Part shown: one piece after another, positions 33,201-41,674 of the stretch | Numbering within the stretch: the stretch's first letter is position 1 | How the letters are laid out: every line of letters starts with the position of its first letter | Assembly (NCBI GenBank): GCA_905372155.1 | Contig: CAJPNZ010000004.1 | Coordinates: 1-64,000 of the forward strand | DNA from: Propionibacteriaceae bacterium | Lineage (GTDB): Bacteria; Actinomycetota; Actinomycetes; Propionibacteriales; Propionibacteriaceae | Length of the DNA stretch: 64,000 nucleotides | Reading direction: 5' to 3' | Program-made: the position numbers and the translations under genes | The notes under the pieces: model-generated | Told to the model about the DNA's origin: nothing | The model's database searches: none | What the model saw: the letters and a program-made list of their open reading frames with translations, nothing else

Positions 33201-35216
33201 GTGTCTGCGTCCATCGTCGTCATTCGTCCCGGCTCTCGTGAGAACGTCGAGTTGACGACCACCACCACGGGGCTCGACCTCTTCGGAGAGGATCGCACCA
33301 TCGTGGCGATGAGGGTCGGAGGCGAGATCCGCGACCTCCAGCGCGAACTGGCCGACGGCGACGAGGTGGAACCCGTCCTGGCCGACAGCGACGAGGGCCT
33401 CGCCATCATCCGCCACTCCGCGGCACACGTGACCGCCCAGGCCCTGCAGCACCTGTTCGCGGAGGCGAAGCTCGGCATCGGCCCACCCATCACCGACGGC
33501 TTCTACTACGATTTCGCCACCTCCCCGCTGACCCCGGAGGACCTGAAGGCGATCGAGAAACGGATGGGTCAGATAGTCCGTGAGAAACAGCGCTTCGTGC
33601 GGCGGGAGGTCAGCGATGAGGAGGCCCGCGAGGAACTGGCCACCGAACCCTTCAAACTGGAGCTGATAGCGGACAAGGGTGGTGCCTCCGCCGCCGACGG
33701 CTCATCCGTCGAGGTGGGGGAGGGGCAGCTCACCATCTACGACAACGTCCGTCGCGACGGCTCCGTCGCGTGGCGCGACCTGTGCCGCGGCCCCCACCTG
33801 CCCCACACCGGCTACCTCCAGGCGTTCGCGCTGACCAAATCGAGCGCCGCCTACTGGCGGGGCGATCAGCGCAACGCCGGATTGCAACGCGTCTACGGCA
33901 CCGCGTGGGCCACGCGGGAGGACCTGAAGGCCTACCAGACCCGCATGGCCGAGGCAGCCAGGCGCGACCACCGCAAACTCGGCACCGAACTGGACCTGTT
34001 CTCCTTCCCCGACGAAATCGGGTCGGGACTGGCCGTGTTCCACCCGAACGGGGCCGTGGTGCGCATGGAGATGGAGGACTACTCCCGGCGCCGCCACGTC
34101 GAGGAGGGCTACCAGTTCGCCTACACCCCGCACCTGACGAAGGCATCCCTGTTCCAGACCTCCGGGCACCTCGACTGGTACGCCGACGGCATGTACCCGC
34201 CCATGCACATGGACGAGGAACGCGATGCGCAGGGCAACATCCGCAGGCAGGGACAGGACTACTACCTGAAACCCATGAACTGCCCCATGCACAACCTGAT
34301 CTTCCGTTCGCGGGGCCGTTCCTACCGGGAACTGCCGCTGCGGCTGTTCGAGTTCGGCACCGTCTACCGCAACGAGAAATCCGGCGTGGTGCACGGCCTG
34401 ACCCGGGCCAGGGGATTCACCCAGGACGACGCCCACATCTACTGCACCCGCGAACAGATGCGCGACGAGCTGACCGGTCTCCTGACCTTCGTGCTCGACC
34501 TGCTCAAGGACTACGGCCTGGACGACTTCTACCTGGAACTGTCCACCAAGAATCCCGAGAAGTTCGTGGGCGACGACGAAACCTGGGAGGAGGCCACCGA
34601 CGTTCTGGCCGAGGTGGCGACGGCCTCCGGTTTGGAGCTCGTGCCCGACCCGGGGGGTGCGGCCTTCTACGGCCCGAAGATCTCGGTGCAGGCCAAGGAC
34701 GCCATCGGACGCACCTGGCAGATGTCCACGATCCAGCTCGACTTCAACCTGCCGGAACGTTTCGGACTGGAATACCAAGCGGCCGACGGAACACGCCAGC
34801 GGCCGGTGATGATCCACCGGGCCCTGTTCGGTTCGATCGAACGGTTCTTCGGGGTGCTGACCGAACACTACGCCGGGGCCTTCCCGGCCTGGCTCGCCCC
34901 GGTGCAGGTGCTCGGCGTCCCCGTGGCGGACGAGTTCAACGACCACCTGGCGGATGTCGCATCCCGGTTGAAGGCCCACGGGATCCGGGTCGAGCTCGAC
35001 TTCTCGGATGACCGTTTCGGCAAGAAGATCCGAAACGCGTCCAGATCGAAGGCGCCGTTCATTCTCATCGCCGGTGGGGAGGACCGTGACGCGAGGGCCG
35101 TGAGCTTCCGCTTCCGGGACGGATCCCAGCTGAACGGGGTACCCGTCGAACAGGCGGTGGAGCGGATCCGCGCCCACATCGCCTCCCGCAGCAACACGGA
35201 TCCGGGTGCGCGATGA
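33201..35216 (+). CDS. thrS: Threonyl-tRNA synthetase
   Basis: A 671-residue class II synthetase with N-terminal TGS domain, editing domain (HSAAHVTAQALQHLF), catalytic core and anticodon-binding domain. The catalytic zinc ligands are Cys361 (MNCPMH), His412 (DDAHIYC) and His539 (MIHRALFGS), with the spacing of the E. coli enzyme. The GTG at 33201 is preceded by AAAGGA; an ATG at 33168 would add 11 residues not expected in the TGS domain. It overlaps the HIT gene (ATGA), as the thrS-HIT-pgsA order in M. tuberculosis. Confidence 0.95.
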   Translation: MSASIVVIRPGSRENVELTTTTTGLDLFGEDRTIVAMRVGGEIRDLQRELADGDEVEPVLADSDEGLAIIRHSAAHVTAQALQHLFAEAKLGIGPPITDGFYYDFATSPLTPEDLKAIEKRMGQIVREKQRFVRREVSDEEAREELATEPFKLELIADKGGASAADGSSVEVGEGQLTIYDNVRRDGSVAWRDLCRGPHLPHTGYLQAFALTKSSAAYWRGDQRNAGLQRVYGTAWATREDLKAYQTRMAEAARRDHRKLGTELDLFSFPDEIGSGLAVFHPNGAVVRMEMEDYSRRRHVEEGYQFAYTPHLTKASLFQTSGHLDWYADGMYPPMHMDEERDAQGNIRRQGQDYYLKPMNCPMHNLIFRSRGRSYRELPLRLFEFGTVYRNEKSGVVHGLTRARGFTQDDAHIYCTREQMRDELTGLLTFVLDLLKDYGLDDFYLELSTKNPEKFVGDDETWEEATDVLAEVATASGLELVPDPGGAAFYGPKISVQAKDAIGRTWQMSTIQLDFNLPERFGLEYQAADGTRQRPVMIHRALFGSIERFFGVLTEHYAGAFPAWLAPVQVLGVPVADEFNDHLADVASRLKAHGIRVELDFSDDRFGKKIRNASRSKAPFILIAGGEDRDARAVSFRFRDGSQLNGVPVEQAVERIRAHIASRSNTDPGAR

Positions 35217-35746
35217 CGGAACCGTCCTCTGAGCTGTGCGGGGTCCCCGACTCCTTCCAGAGATTGTGGACCCCGCACAGGATGGTCTACATCGAGGGGG
35301 ACAAACCGAAGGACGAGGCCGGCTGCCCGTTCTGCCTTTCCCCCACGAAACGTGACGAGGACGGGCTGATCGTCGCCCGCGGCGAGCATGCCTTCGTGGT
35401 CATGAACCTGTTCCCCTACTCGCCGGGGCACCTGTTGGTGTGCCCCTACCGTCACGTCAGCGGATACGTCGACGCCACTGCGGAGGAGACCCGCGAGATG
35501 GCGGAACTCACCCAGCGGGCCATCGCGGTTCTGACGGAGGTCTCGCAGCCCGCCGGTTTCAACATCGGCATGAACCAGGGAACCGTCGCCGGCGCCGGAA
35601 TAGCCGCCCACCTGCACCAGCACATCGTCCCCCGCTGGTTGGGGGACACGAACTTCATGCCGATCATCGGGCGGACCCGCGCCCTTCCCCAACTGCTCGG
35701 TGACGCCCGTGAACGACTCGCCGGGGCGTGGGTGGACATGGCCTAG
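35213..35746 (+). CDS. HIT-family AP4A phosphorylase-like protein
   Basis: A 177-residue protein with a zinc/metal motif CPFC near residue 38, VVMNLFPYSPGHLLVCPYRH, and the histidine triad HLHQHIVPRW. It matches M. tuberculosis Rv2613c, a diadenosine tetraphosphate phosphorylase found just after thrS. Breakdown of Ap4A made by aminoacyl-tRNA synthetases gives a plausible functional link to its co-translated neighbour. Confidence 0.88.
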   Translation: MTEPSSELCGVPDSFQRLWTPHRMVYIEGDKPKDEAGCPFCLSPTKRDEDGLIVARGEHAFVVMNLFPYSPGHLLVCPYRHVSGYVDATAEETREMAELTQRAIAVLTEVSQPAGFNIGMNQGTVAGAGIAAHLHQHIVPRWLGDTNFMPIIGRTRALPQLLGDARERLAGAWVDMA

Positions 35747-35749
35747 GCT
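35744..35749 (+). promoter_or_regulatory. Putative -10 element of the pgsA2-like operon, leaderless
   Basis: TAGGCT overlaps the end of the HIT gene and is followed after 7 bases by the GTG at 35757, so an internal leaderless promoter may start here. Confidence 0.45.
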
Positions 35750-35756
35750 GGTTGCC

Positions 35757-36359
35757 GTGAGCGCAGTCGAACCAACCCGGACCTGGGACACCGATCGGCT
35801 GTTGACGATACCGAATGTTCTCTCATTCCTGCGGCTGCTGGCAGTGCCGGTGTTCGGATGGCTCATCCTGGCCGGGCACGACCTGGCGGCGGTGATCCTG
35901 TTGGCCGTTTCAGGGGCGACGGACTGGCTCGACGGTTTCCTGGCACGCGCGCTCCACCAGACCTCGCTGCTGGGGGCGCGCCTCGATCCGGTTGCTGATC
36001 GGCTCTACATCCTCACCGCGGTCGTGGTGATGACCATCAGAGGACTCGTGCCTTGGTGGCTGCTGGCCGTCCTCGTCGCTCGTGACCTGCTGCTGCTGTG
36101 CCTGCTCCCCTCATTGCGGCGAAGCGGACGAGTGGCACTTCCTGTGAATCTTGTCGGTAAAGCGGGGACGATGTTCCTGCTGTTGGCCTTTCCGCTCATG
36201 CTGATCGGATCTTCTGCCTCATTCGGTCTTGTTGCGGCAGGATGGCTGGGATGGATACTGGCGCTCTCCGGAGCAGTCGCCTACTGGGTTGCCGGGGTCC
36301 TCTATCTGCGGGGAACCGTGGAACTTGCACGTGAAAGAGGTGAACGGGATGCGTCCTGA
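35757..36359 (+). CDS. CDP-alcohol phosphatidyltransferase (PgsA2-like)
   Basis: A 200-residue integral membrane enzyme with five to six hydrophobic segments. The CDP-OH-P signature is GATDWLDGFLARALHQTS followed by LLGARLDPVADRL (D-x2-D-G-x2-A-R-x8-G-x3-D-x3-D). Such enzymes make phosphatidylglycerol phosphate, cardiolipin or phosphatidylinositol phosphate. The genes that follow (DUF881, sbp, DUF881) make it the counterpart of M. tuberculosis Rv1822 (pgsA2) more than of pgsA1. The acceptor alcohol is uncertain. It overlaps the next gene by 11 bases. Confidence 0.85.
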   Translation: MSAVEPTRTWDTDRLLTIPNVLSFLRLLAVPVFGWLILAGHDLAAVILLAVSGATDWLDGFLARALHQTSLLGARLDPVADRLYILTAVVVMTIRGLVPWWLLAVLVARDLLLLCLLPSLRRSGRVALPVNLVGKAGTMFLLLAFPLMLIGSSASFGLVAAGWLGWILALSGAVAYWVAGVLYLRGTVELARERGERDAS

Positions 36360-37110
36360 TGCCAGTATGAGTCTCCTGAGCGATCTCGCTTCGGAGGCCA
36401 TGGAGCCAGAGTACCGGACCACGACATCTCCGCGACGCAGCCGCTTGGTGATGTCCCTTGCACTCCTCATGGTGGCTGCTCTGCTGGCTCTCGCCGCGAT
36501 ATCCACCACCCGCTCTCGTAGTGAGATGGCAGATGAAAAAGAGGACCTCCTGTCGAGAATCGCCGCGGAACGACAGCACCGCGACGACCTCACAGCCAGG
36601 GCGAGTGAACTTGATGCAGAGAACAGCCAACTACGCCAGGACGCCGTGGCAGATCCGAGCGTTCGGGCCGATCTACAGGAAACCGAGCTGGCTGCTGGAG
36701 CCATTGCCGTCTCAGGGCCTGGTGTCCGGGCCCGGGTGAATGATGCGGAAAAAACGCCAAATGGCAGTCGGGTGATCTATGATTCCGATCTGACACGCTT
36801 GGTGAACGGGATGTGGCAGGCAGGGGCCGAAGCAGTTGCCATAAACGGCCATCGCATCACAACCCTCACTCCCATCCGCTCCGCTGGGTCCGCCATAACT
36901 GTGGATTATGTCTCTCTGAGTCCGCCATATGTTCTGGAGGCAATAGGGGACCCTGCTCGGCTGCAGGCGCGTTTCGCACGAACCTCTGCCGCAGTGTGGT
37001 GGCAGTATCTGCACGACAACTACGGAATCACCTACGAACTTCAAACGGTGAGCAGTGACCTGAAACTACCGGCCGACCCGGCGATGACGCTTCGTTACAC
37101 CAAGAGTTGA
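36349..37110 (+). CDS. DUF881 family membrane-anchored protein (first copy)
   Basis: A 253-residue protein: a basic N-terminus, one membrane segment (LVMSLALLMVAALLALAAIS, about residues 36-55), a coiled coil rich in Glu, Arg and Asp (residues ~60-100), then the DUF881 core with AVSGPGVRARVNDAE, LTRLVNGMWQAGAEAVAING and YVLEAIGDPARLQARF. The core probably lies outside the membrane. Family members are found in actinobacteria and firmicutes near division or sporulation genes; function unknown. The ATG at 36349 lies inside the preceding gene and follows AAAGAGG. Confidence 0.83.
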   Translation: MRPDASMSLLSDLASEAMEPEYRTTTSPRRSRLVMSLALLMVAALLALAAISTTRSRSEMADEKEDLLSRIAAERQHRDDLTARASELDAENSQLRQDAVADPSVRADLQETELAAGAIAVSGPGVRARVNDAEKTPNGSRVIYDSDLTRLVNGMWQAGAEAVAINGHRITTLTPIRSAGSAITVDYVSLSPPYVLEAIGDPARLQARFARTSAAVWWQYLHDNYGITYELQTVSSDLKLPADPAMTLRYTKS

Positions 37111-37121
37111 AGGAGGAGAGA

Positions 37122-37454
37122 ATGTTGGCTTTGCTCGGACTTGCAGCCGGAATCATTATCGGACTGCTGGTCGAACCCGTCCTACCCGTGTTCCTCCAGC
37201 CGTATCTGCCCATCGCCATCGTGGCGGCGCTGGACGCCATCCTCGGAGGAACCCGCGCTTGGCTTGAGAGGACTTTCTCCGATCGGGTGTTCGTGGTCTC
37301 GTTCCTGTCCAACGTTCTCATCGCCGGGCTGATCGTTTTCGTGGGTGATCAGATCGGAGTCGGATCTCAGCTGTCCACCGGGGTCGTGGTGGTGCTCGGG
37401 ATACGTATCTTCAACAACGCAGCTGCCATCCGAAGGGCGGTGCTTCATGCCTGA
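37122..37454 (+). CDS. sbp: Small basic membrane protein Sbp (DUF1290)
   Basis: A 110-residue protein with three hydrophobic helices (LLGLAAGIIIGLLVEPVLPV, VVSFLSNVLIAGLIVFVGDQ, STGVVVVLGIRIFNNAAAIR) and the conserved ALDAILGGTRAWLE loop. This is the sbp family found next to divisome genes in Bacillus and between two DUF881 genes in actinobacteria. AAGGAGGAGAGA precedes the ATG directly. No enzymatic function is known. Confidence 0.87.
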   Translation: MLALLGLAAGIIIGLLVEPVLPVFLQPYLPIAIVAALDAILGGTRAWLERTFSDRVFVVSFLSNVLIAGLIVFVGDQIGVGSQLSTGVVVVLGIRIFNNAAAIRRAVLHA

Positions 37455-38208
37455 GAAAACCCCACGGCGTGCCGCCGAGCAGACCGAAGCAGCGGAACCT
37501 GACAAATTGTGGCGCGCCTTTCTGAAACCGGGTCGCGGTCAGTTGGTCGTCGGCGCAGTACTCTGCTTGGCAGCTCTTCTCGTTGTGTGGACCCTGCGTT
37601 CCCAGGCGTCACAGCCCGATTACTCCAATTTGCGTCGCACGGACCTGATTCAGCTGCTGGACAACCTCTCAGCCGAAACACGACGTTTGGAGTCCGAGGT
37701 AAGAGAGCTGACGACAACTCGTGAGGGGCTCGTCTCAGGAGCTGCGGGGGCCAAGGCGGCTGATGACGAGACCAGACATCGGATCGAACAGATGCGGATC
37801 GTCGCAGGAACGGTTCCGGCGACCGGGCCGGGTGTCCGGATAACAATTCAGGACCCTCAGGGAGCCATGTCCCCGGAGCTGCTGCTGGACGCGTTGGAGG
37901 AACTGCGCGACGCCGGATCCGAAGTGATCGAGTTCAATGACGCAATACGCGTGGTGGCGAGCACCTGGATCGATCGTGATCCGGAAGGGCGTATCGTGGT
38001 GGATGGAACTACGCTGACCACGCCAATCGTCATCGAGGCCATAGGCGACCCCGCAACACTTGAGGCCGGGGCACGGTTCAGGGGAGGCCTGGTCAGCGAG
38101 GTGGAGGGCAGCAGGGTGCAGGGGCACGTCGAGATCAAGCAGATGACAGAGATTTCTGTTGACTCCGTCGTCTCCCCACGCGCGCCAGAATTCGCCAAAC
38201 CAAATTAG
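37447..38208 (+). CDS. DUF881 family membrane-anchored protein (second copy)
   Basis: A 253-residue paralogue of the gene two positions upstream: basic N-terminus, membrane segment LVVGAVLCLAALLVVWTL, a coiled coil (LSAETRRLESEVRELTTTRE), and the DUF881 core with TGPGVRITIQDPQGAMSPEL and VIEAIGDPATLEAGARF. It overlaps sbp by 8 bases. In M. tuberculosis a gcvH gene separates this DUF881 from garA; here there is none. Confidence 0.83.
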   Translation: MPEKTPRRAAEQTEAAEPDKLWRAFLKPGRGQLVVGAVLCLAALLVVWTLRSQASQPDYSNLRRTDLIQLLDNLSAETRRLESEVRELTTTREGLVSGAAGAKAADDETRHRIEQMRIVAGTVPATGPGVRITIQDPQGAMSPELLLDALEELRDAGSEVIEFNDAIRVVASTWIDRDPEGRIVVDGTTLTTPIVIEAIGDPATLEAGARFRGGLVSEVEGSRVQGHVEIKQMTEISVDSVVSPRAPEFAKPN

Positions 38209-38218
38209 CATGGCAGGC

Positions 38219-38246
38219 TTGTCAAACCGTTGTCCCTCGATAGGCT
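38219..38246 (+). promoter_or_regulatory. Promoter of garA-ftsR
   Basis: TTGTCA (38219-38224) and TAGGCT (38241-38246) are 16 bp apart, in the gap after the second DUF881 gene. Confidence 0.5.
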
Positions 38247-38325
38247 GGGGGCAGCTTGGACGGCGATCAGTACGGAAAGGGGGCCACCGATGACGGGGGT
38301 CAGGAACCACCGCCAGGGGGATCTC

Positions 38326-38739
38326 ATGGATTCGAAGAACGACACCACCAGCGTTCTCGCGGCTCTCACGGACGAGCATCTGTCCGCCATCGGGGGGAGT
38401 CTATCGGCGAACGCGGCGGATTTGGCTCCCGGCAACGCGCTGATGATAGTCACCCGAGGCGGCGTGAAGGAGTCGCAGTTCCTGATCGACTCCGATGTGA
38501 CCACTCTAGGTCGGCACCCCGAATCCGACATCTTCCTGGACGACGTCACGGTTTCCCGTCATCATGCAAAACTTGTGCGAGCGGGTGGCCAGTTGATGTT
38601 GGAGGATCTGGGGAGCCTCAACGGCACATACGTCAACAGGGTCCTGATCGATGGTCGTGCCCAGCTGCGGCACGGCGACGAGATCCAGATCGGCAAGTAC
38701 CGGGCAACGATCCTGTTGAGCGAGGCCGGGCGGAGCTGA
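38326..38739 (+). CDS. garA: FHA-domain protein GarA
   Basis: A 137-residue GarA homologue. The N-terminal tail holds DTTSVLAAL, the double-threonine site phosphorylated by PknB and PknG in mycobacteria, and the FHA domain has TTLGRHPESDIFLDDVTVSR and LEDLGSLNGTYVNR (phosphothreonine-binding Arg, Ser and Asn). GarA inhibits 2-oxoglutarate dehydrogenase and controls glutamate metabolism until phosphorylated, when it folds on its own FHA domain. The ATG at 38326 follows AGGGGG; an ATG at 38290, also with a good signal, would add 12 residues. It touches ftsR by one base (TGATG). Confidence 0.88.
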   Translation: MDSKNDTTSVLAALTDEHLSAIGGSLSANAADLAPGNALMIVTRGGVKESQFLIDSDVTTLGRHPESDIFLDDVTVSRHHAKLVRAGGQLMLEDLGSLNGTYVNRVLIDGRAQLRHGDEIQIGKYRATILLSEAGRS

Positions 38740-39431
38740 TGCCGGCCGCGCCGCGCACGATCGGTCAGGTTCTGGAGTCGATCCGGGGAGAGTTCCCCGA
38801 CATCTCGGTCTCAAAGGTCAGATACCTGGAGAACGAAGGATTGATCTCCCCGGAGCGGGACCACCCCTCCGGCTACCGGCGCTTTTACCCGGCTGATGTC
38901 GAGCGGTTGCTCTTTGTGCTGCGTGCCCAACGTGACAGATATCTTCCTCTCAAGGTGATTCGCGAGGAGCTCGCCGCCATGGACAGAGGAGAGGTGCTTC
39001 CCGACACCACGGAATCGGCTGTGGTGACGGCACCTCAGACATCGGAGTCGCCGCGTAGACAGCCTCGGCAGGCAGGCGCTCAACGGCAGCTCTTCACACG
39101 CAGGGAACTCCTATCGGAATCAGGGTTGGGGGAGGCCGCTCTGATCGAGTTGGAGCGCCTGAAAGTGATCACGCACCGGAAAGGCACTCAACGGTACGGC
39201 AGGGAGATGCTGGCCTTGGCCGTGGCGGCGAAGCGTCTCGGCGACTACGGGGTCGAGCCCCGGCAGCTGAGGGTGCTTCAGCAATCCGCTTCCTTGGAAG
39301 CGGCCTTGGTGGAGCAGGCCATCAGCCAATACCAAGGACGCCAAGGAGTACCGAAGGAGGTTCTCCGTGAGGTCTACCGACTGGTGGTGAATGCGCACAG
39401 CGGCATGATGTTCTCGCAGTTGTTCGGTTGA
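38739..39431 (+). CDS. ftsR: MerR-family transcriptional regulator FtsR
   Basis: A 230-residue regulator with an N-terminal winged helix (ISVSKVRYLENEGLISPERD, GYRRFYPADVERLLFVLRAQ), a flexible Ser/Pro/Gln linker, and a C-terminal helical domain (RRELLSESGLGEAALIELER). It corresponds to M. tuberculosis Rv1828 and Corynebacterium FtsR, an activator of ftsZ expression. It has no cysteine metal-sensor motif. It is co-transcribed with garA. Confidence 0.85.
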   Translation: MPAAPRTIGQVLESIRGEFPDISVSKVRYLENEGLISPERDHPSGYRRFYPADVERLLFVLRAQRDRYLPLKVIREELAAMDRGEVLPDTTESAVVTAPQTSESPRRQPRQAGAQRQLFTRRELLSESGLGEAALIELERLKVITHRKGTQRYGREMLALAVAAKRLGDYGVEPRQLRVLQQSASLEAALVEQAISQYQGRQGVPKEVLREVYRLVVNAHSGMMFSQLFG

Positions 39432-39440
39432 CCGGTCTCG

Positions 39441-39446
39441 TAAGCT
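39441..39446 (+). promoter_or_regulatory. Putative -10 element of bfn, leaderless
   Basis: TAAGCT, 6 bases, then the ATG at 39453. No ribosome-binding site is present. Confidence 0.45.
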
Positions 39447-39452
39447 GTGAAC

Positions 39453-39905
39453 ATGGTCGAGTTGTGTGTGGTTGGGATCCAAGCAAGCGATGACGGCCCT
39501 GTCCTCCTGCTGCGCGAGAATAATGGGGAACGGTTGCTGCCGATCTGGATCTCCGCCGTCGATGCCGCAGCCATTGCCGTTGCCCTGGAGGAGGAACAGT
39601 TCCCCAGGCCACTCACCCAGGACCTGCTGGCCGAGACCCTTGCGCAGCTTGCAGGTGGTTCCCGGCCGCGGCTGATGATCAAATTCATGGAGGACGGCGT
39701 GTTCCATGCAGAGATAGCGGTGGGGGACCTGACCTTCGATGCACGACCCAGCGATGTCGTGGCCGTCGCGATTAGGCGGGGCTGGATCGTCCACTGCACG
39801 GCCGAGCTGCTGGACAAGGTCGGCGTCTCCGACGAGATCGTCCATGTGGATGAGGTCGAGAGGTTCCGAGAATTCTTGGATCAGGTCCAGCCGGAGGATT
39901 TCTGA
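39453..39905 (+). CDS. Bifunctional nuclease family protein (BFN/DUF151)
   Basis: A 150-residue protein: MVELCVVGIQASDDGPVLLL, NGERLLPIWISAVDAAAIA and the PSDVVAVAIR segment define the DUF151/BFN family, homologous to M. tuberculosis Rv1829. Plant BFN members have RNase and DNase activity, but bacterial ones are poorly characterised, so nuclease activity is not assured. It lies between ftsR and a second MerR gene as in mycobacteria. Confidence 0.85.
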   Translation: MVELCVVGIQASDDGPVLLLRENNGERLLPIWISAVDAAAIAVALEEEQFPRPLTQDLLAETLAQLAGGSRPRLMIKFMEDGVFHAEIAVGDLTFDARPSDVVAVAIRRGWIVHCTAELLDKVGVSDEIVHVDEVERFREFLDQVQPEDF

Positions 39906-39927
39906 TCCCGGATTCCGCGCTCCGGGA
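39906..39927 (+). terminator. bfn terminator hairpin
   Basis: TCCCGGA (39906-39912) and TCCGGGA (39921-39927) form a 7-bp stem immediately after the bfn stop. Confidence 0.5.
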
Positions 39928-40076
39928 GGAGGACCGGGCCAACCTTGAGCCTTGCTGGAGGGTTTAGAATCTACAGCAGTACCGGTGGGCGTGTCGTCCA
40001 CTGCCGGAGCACCCGGCGGTTAGCGTCAGTTGTGACGTAGAACCGGCGGTCGGTGAGAAAAGTAGGGGCTGACACA

Positions 40077-40637
40077 GTGGCTGATGGCATCAGGCATACC
40101 GGCGAGACACCGTTGCAGGGCACACTGTTCGACGGTGACTTCGCCTCTGTCTCCAAGGACCTGGGTTTTCGTGGCCCTGTCGCTCATCGGGTGGCTGGCA
40201 TCACCTACAGGCAGCTCGATTACTGGGCCCGAACCGGTCTCGTGGTGCCGGAGATCCGGGGAGCTTCGGGATCGGGAACGCAACGTCTGTACTCCTTCCG
40301 GGACATCCTGCTGCTGCGGGTCGTGAAGCGGTTTCTTGACGTCGGAATTTCGCTGCAGCAGATCCGAATCGCAATCGAGCACCTCCGGGCGCGCGGAGTC
40401 GAGGACCTGACAGAGCTCACGCTGGTCAGCGACGGGTTCAGCGTCTACGAGTGCACGACCGCCAATGAGCTGTTCGACCTCACCAAAGGAGGGCAGGGCA
40501 TGTTCCTGATCTCCGTCTCCAGTGTCTGGCAGGAGATCGAGGGAACACTCGGTGATCTCCCGAGCGAGCGGATCGCGCAGCAGAGCCTGCGTACGGAGAA
40601 CGAGCTCGAATCCCGCAGGAGGGCCAAAACCGGGTGA
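40077..40637 (+). CDS. MerR-family transcriptional regulator (Rv1830-like)
   Basis: A 186-residue regulator. The winged helix is VAGITYRQLDYWARTGLVVP followed by YSFRDILLLRVVKRFLDVGI; a dimerisation helix and a C-terminal domain (ELFDLTKGGQGMFLISVSSV) follow. N-terminal GTLFDGDFASVSKDLGFRGP precedes the HTH, as in Rv1830. Its ligand and targets are unknown. The GTG at 40077, with AGGGG upstream, is preferred to one eight codons earlier that has no signal. It overlaps the YihY gene by 4 bases (GTGA). Confidence 0.82.
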   Translation: MADGIRHTGETPLQGTLFDGDFASVSKDLGFRGPVAHRVAGITYRQLDYWARTGLVVPEIRGASGSGTQRLYSFRDILLLRVVKRFLDVGISLQQIRIAIEHLRARGVEDLTELTLVSDGFSVYECTTANELFDLTKGGQGMFLISVSSVWQEIEGTLGDLPSERIAQQSLRTENELESRRRAKTG

Positions 40638-41674
40638 GAAAATTTCTCAAAAACCCCGCAGTCAAGCGTCTCACCACCATCAGTGAACGCTATAAGCGGC
40701 GCCATGGTCCGCAGCATGCTGCCGCAATCACCTATTTTTCGGTTCTAACTTTGGTTCCGGTGCTGATGCTGGCAGGAGCTGCAACCGGATTCACCTTGGC
40801 GGTGCTGCGTCCTGACTGGTTCCATCTTCTGTCTGACGGAATCGTGAATGCTCTTGGAAGTACGGACCTCGCCAAGAAAGCAGTTGACGTACTGCAAAAT
40901 GCGATAAAAAACTGGTATGGTCTGGCTGGTACCGCCTTGATTGCCGCCGTCTACTCGGGCTCGAACTGGGTCGGGAACCTGCGGATTGGATTTTGCCGGA
41001 TGCTGCAAACCAATGAGCAAGAAACCGAAAGGGAACAAGGGGTACGAGGAGTCCTCAAGGAACTGGGCGGAAACCTGCTGGTGTTTCTCGGCTTGTTCGC
41101 CTGTCTGCTGCTCCCATCAGGAATCGCCGTCATCGGCACGACTTGGATTGGCTCAGCAGGGGTGATCGGCTGGCTGGCTCATCTGCTCCTCACCTTCTTG
41201 GTGAGCTGGCTACTGCTCGCCTTCCTCTTCTGCACCCTCCCGAGGAATCGGATCCGCTCCCACAGCTGGTTGCTGCCTTCCACGGTAGGTGCAGCTCTGG
41301 TCGCTCTGCTGCAACAGTTCGCGGGAGTACTGCTCGGTATTTTCACTTCCAATCCCACTGCCGTGGTTTTTGGGCCTGTGATCGTGGTCATGATTTTGTT
41401 CAACCTCCTGTCGACCATCTTGCTGCTCTGCGCAGCATGGGCTGGCGAGAGAATTGGAGTCGACTGTCCACTGGTTGATCCGCACAACCCGAAAACTGCG
41501 AATCATCAAGCTGAGAAACTACCCGACCCAACCCCGGTGATACCGGTCGATGTGGCAGCGCAGGGGGTCCGGGCCGGAACAAGAATCGGTTACGGCATGG
41601 GGACGGTAACCGGTCTCGGCCTCGGGGCTGCGATGGCGGCCCTGCTGACGAGGTACCGCCATCGCGGCGACTGA
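40634..41674 (+). CDS. YihY/BrkB family membrane protein
   Basis: A 346-residue inner membrane protein with about six hydrophobic segments; QHAAAITYFSVLTLVPVLML and YSGSNWVGNLRIGFCRML are the family hallmarks. YihY/BrkB proteins have been proposed as transporters or as envelope proteins; no function is established (the old RNase BN name is wrong). Its TGA abuts the complement of the pfp stop with no base between them. Confidence 0.83.
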   Translation: MRKFLKNPAVKRLTTISERYKRRHGPQHAAAITYFSVLTLVPVLMLAGAATGFTLAVLRPDWFHLLSDGIVNALGSTDLAKKAVDVLQNAIKNWYGLAGTALIAAVYSGSNWVGNLRIGFCRMLQTNEQETEREQGVRGVLKELGGNLLVFLGLFACLLLPSGIAVIGTTWIGSAGVIGWLAHLLLTFLVSWLLLAFLFCTLPRNRIRSHSWLLPSTVGAALVALLQQFAGVLLGIFTSNPTAVVFGPVIVVMILFNLLSTILLLCAAWAGERIGVDCPLVDPHNPKTANHQAEKLPDPTPVIPVDVAAQGVRAGTRIGYGMGTVTGLGLGAAMAALLTRYRHRGD

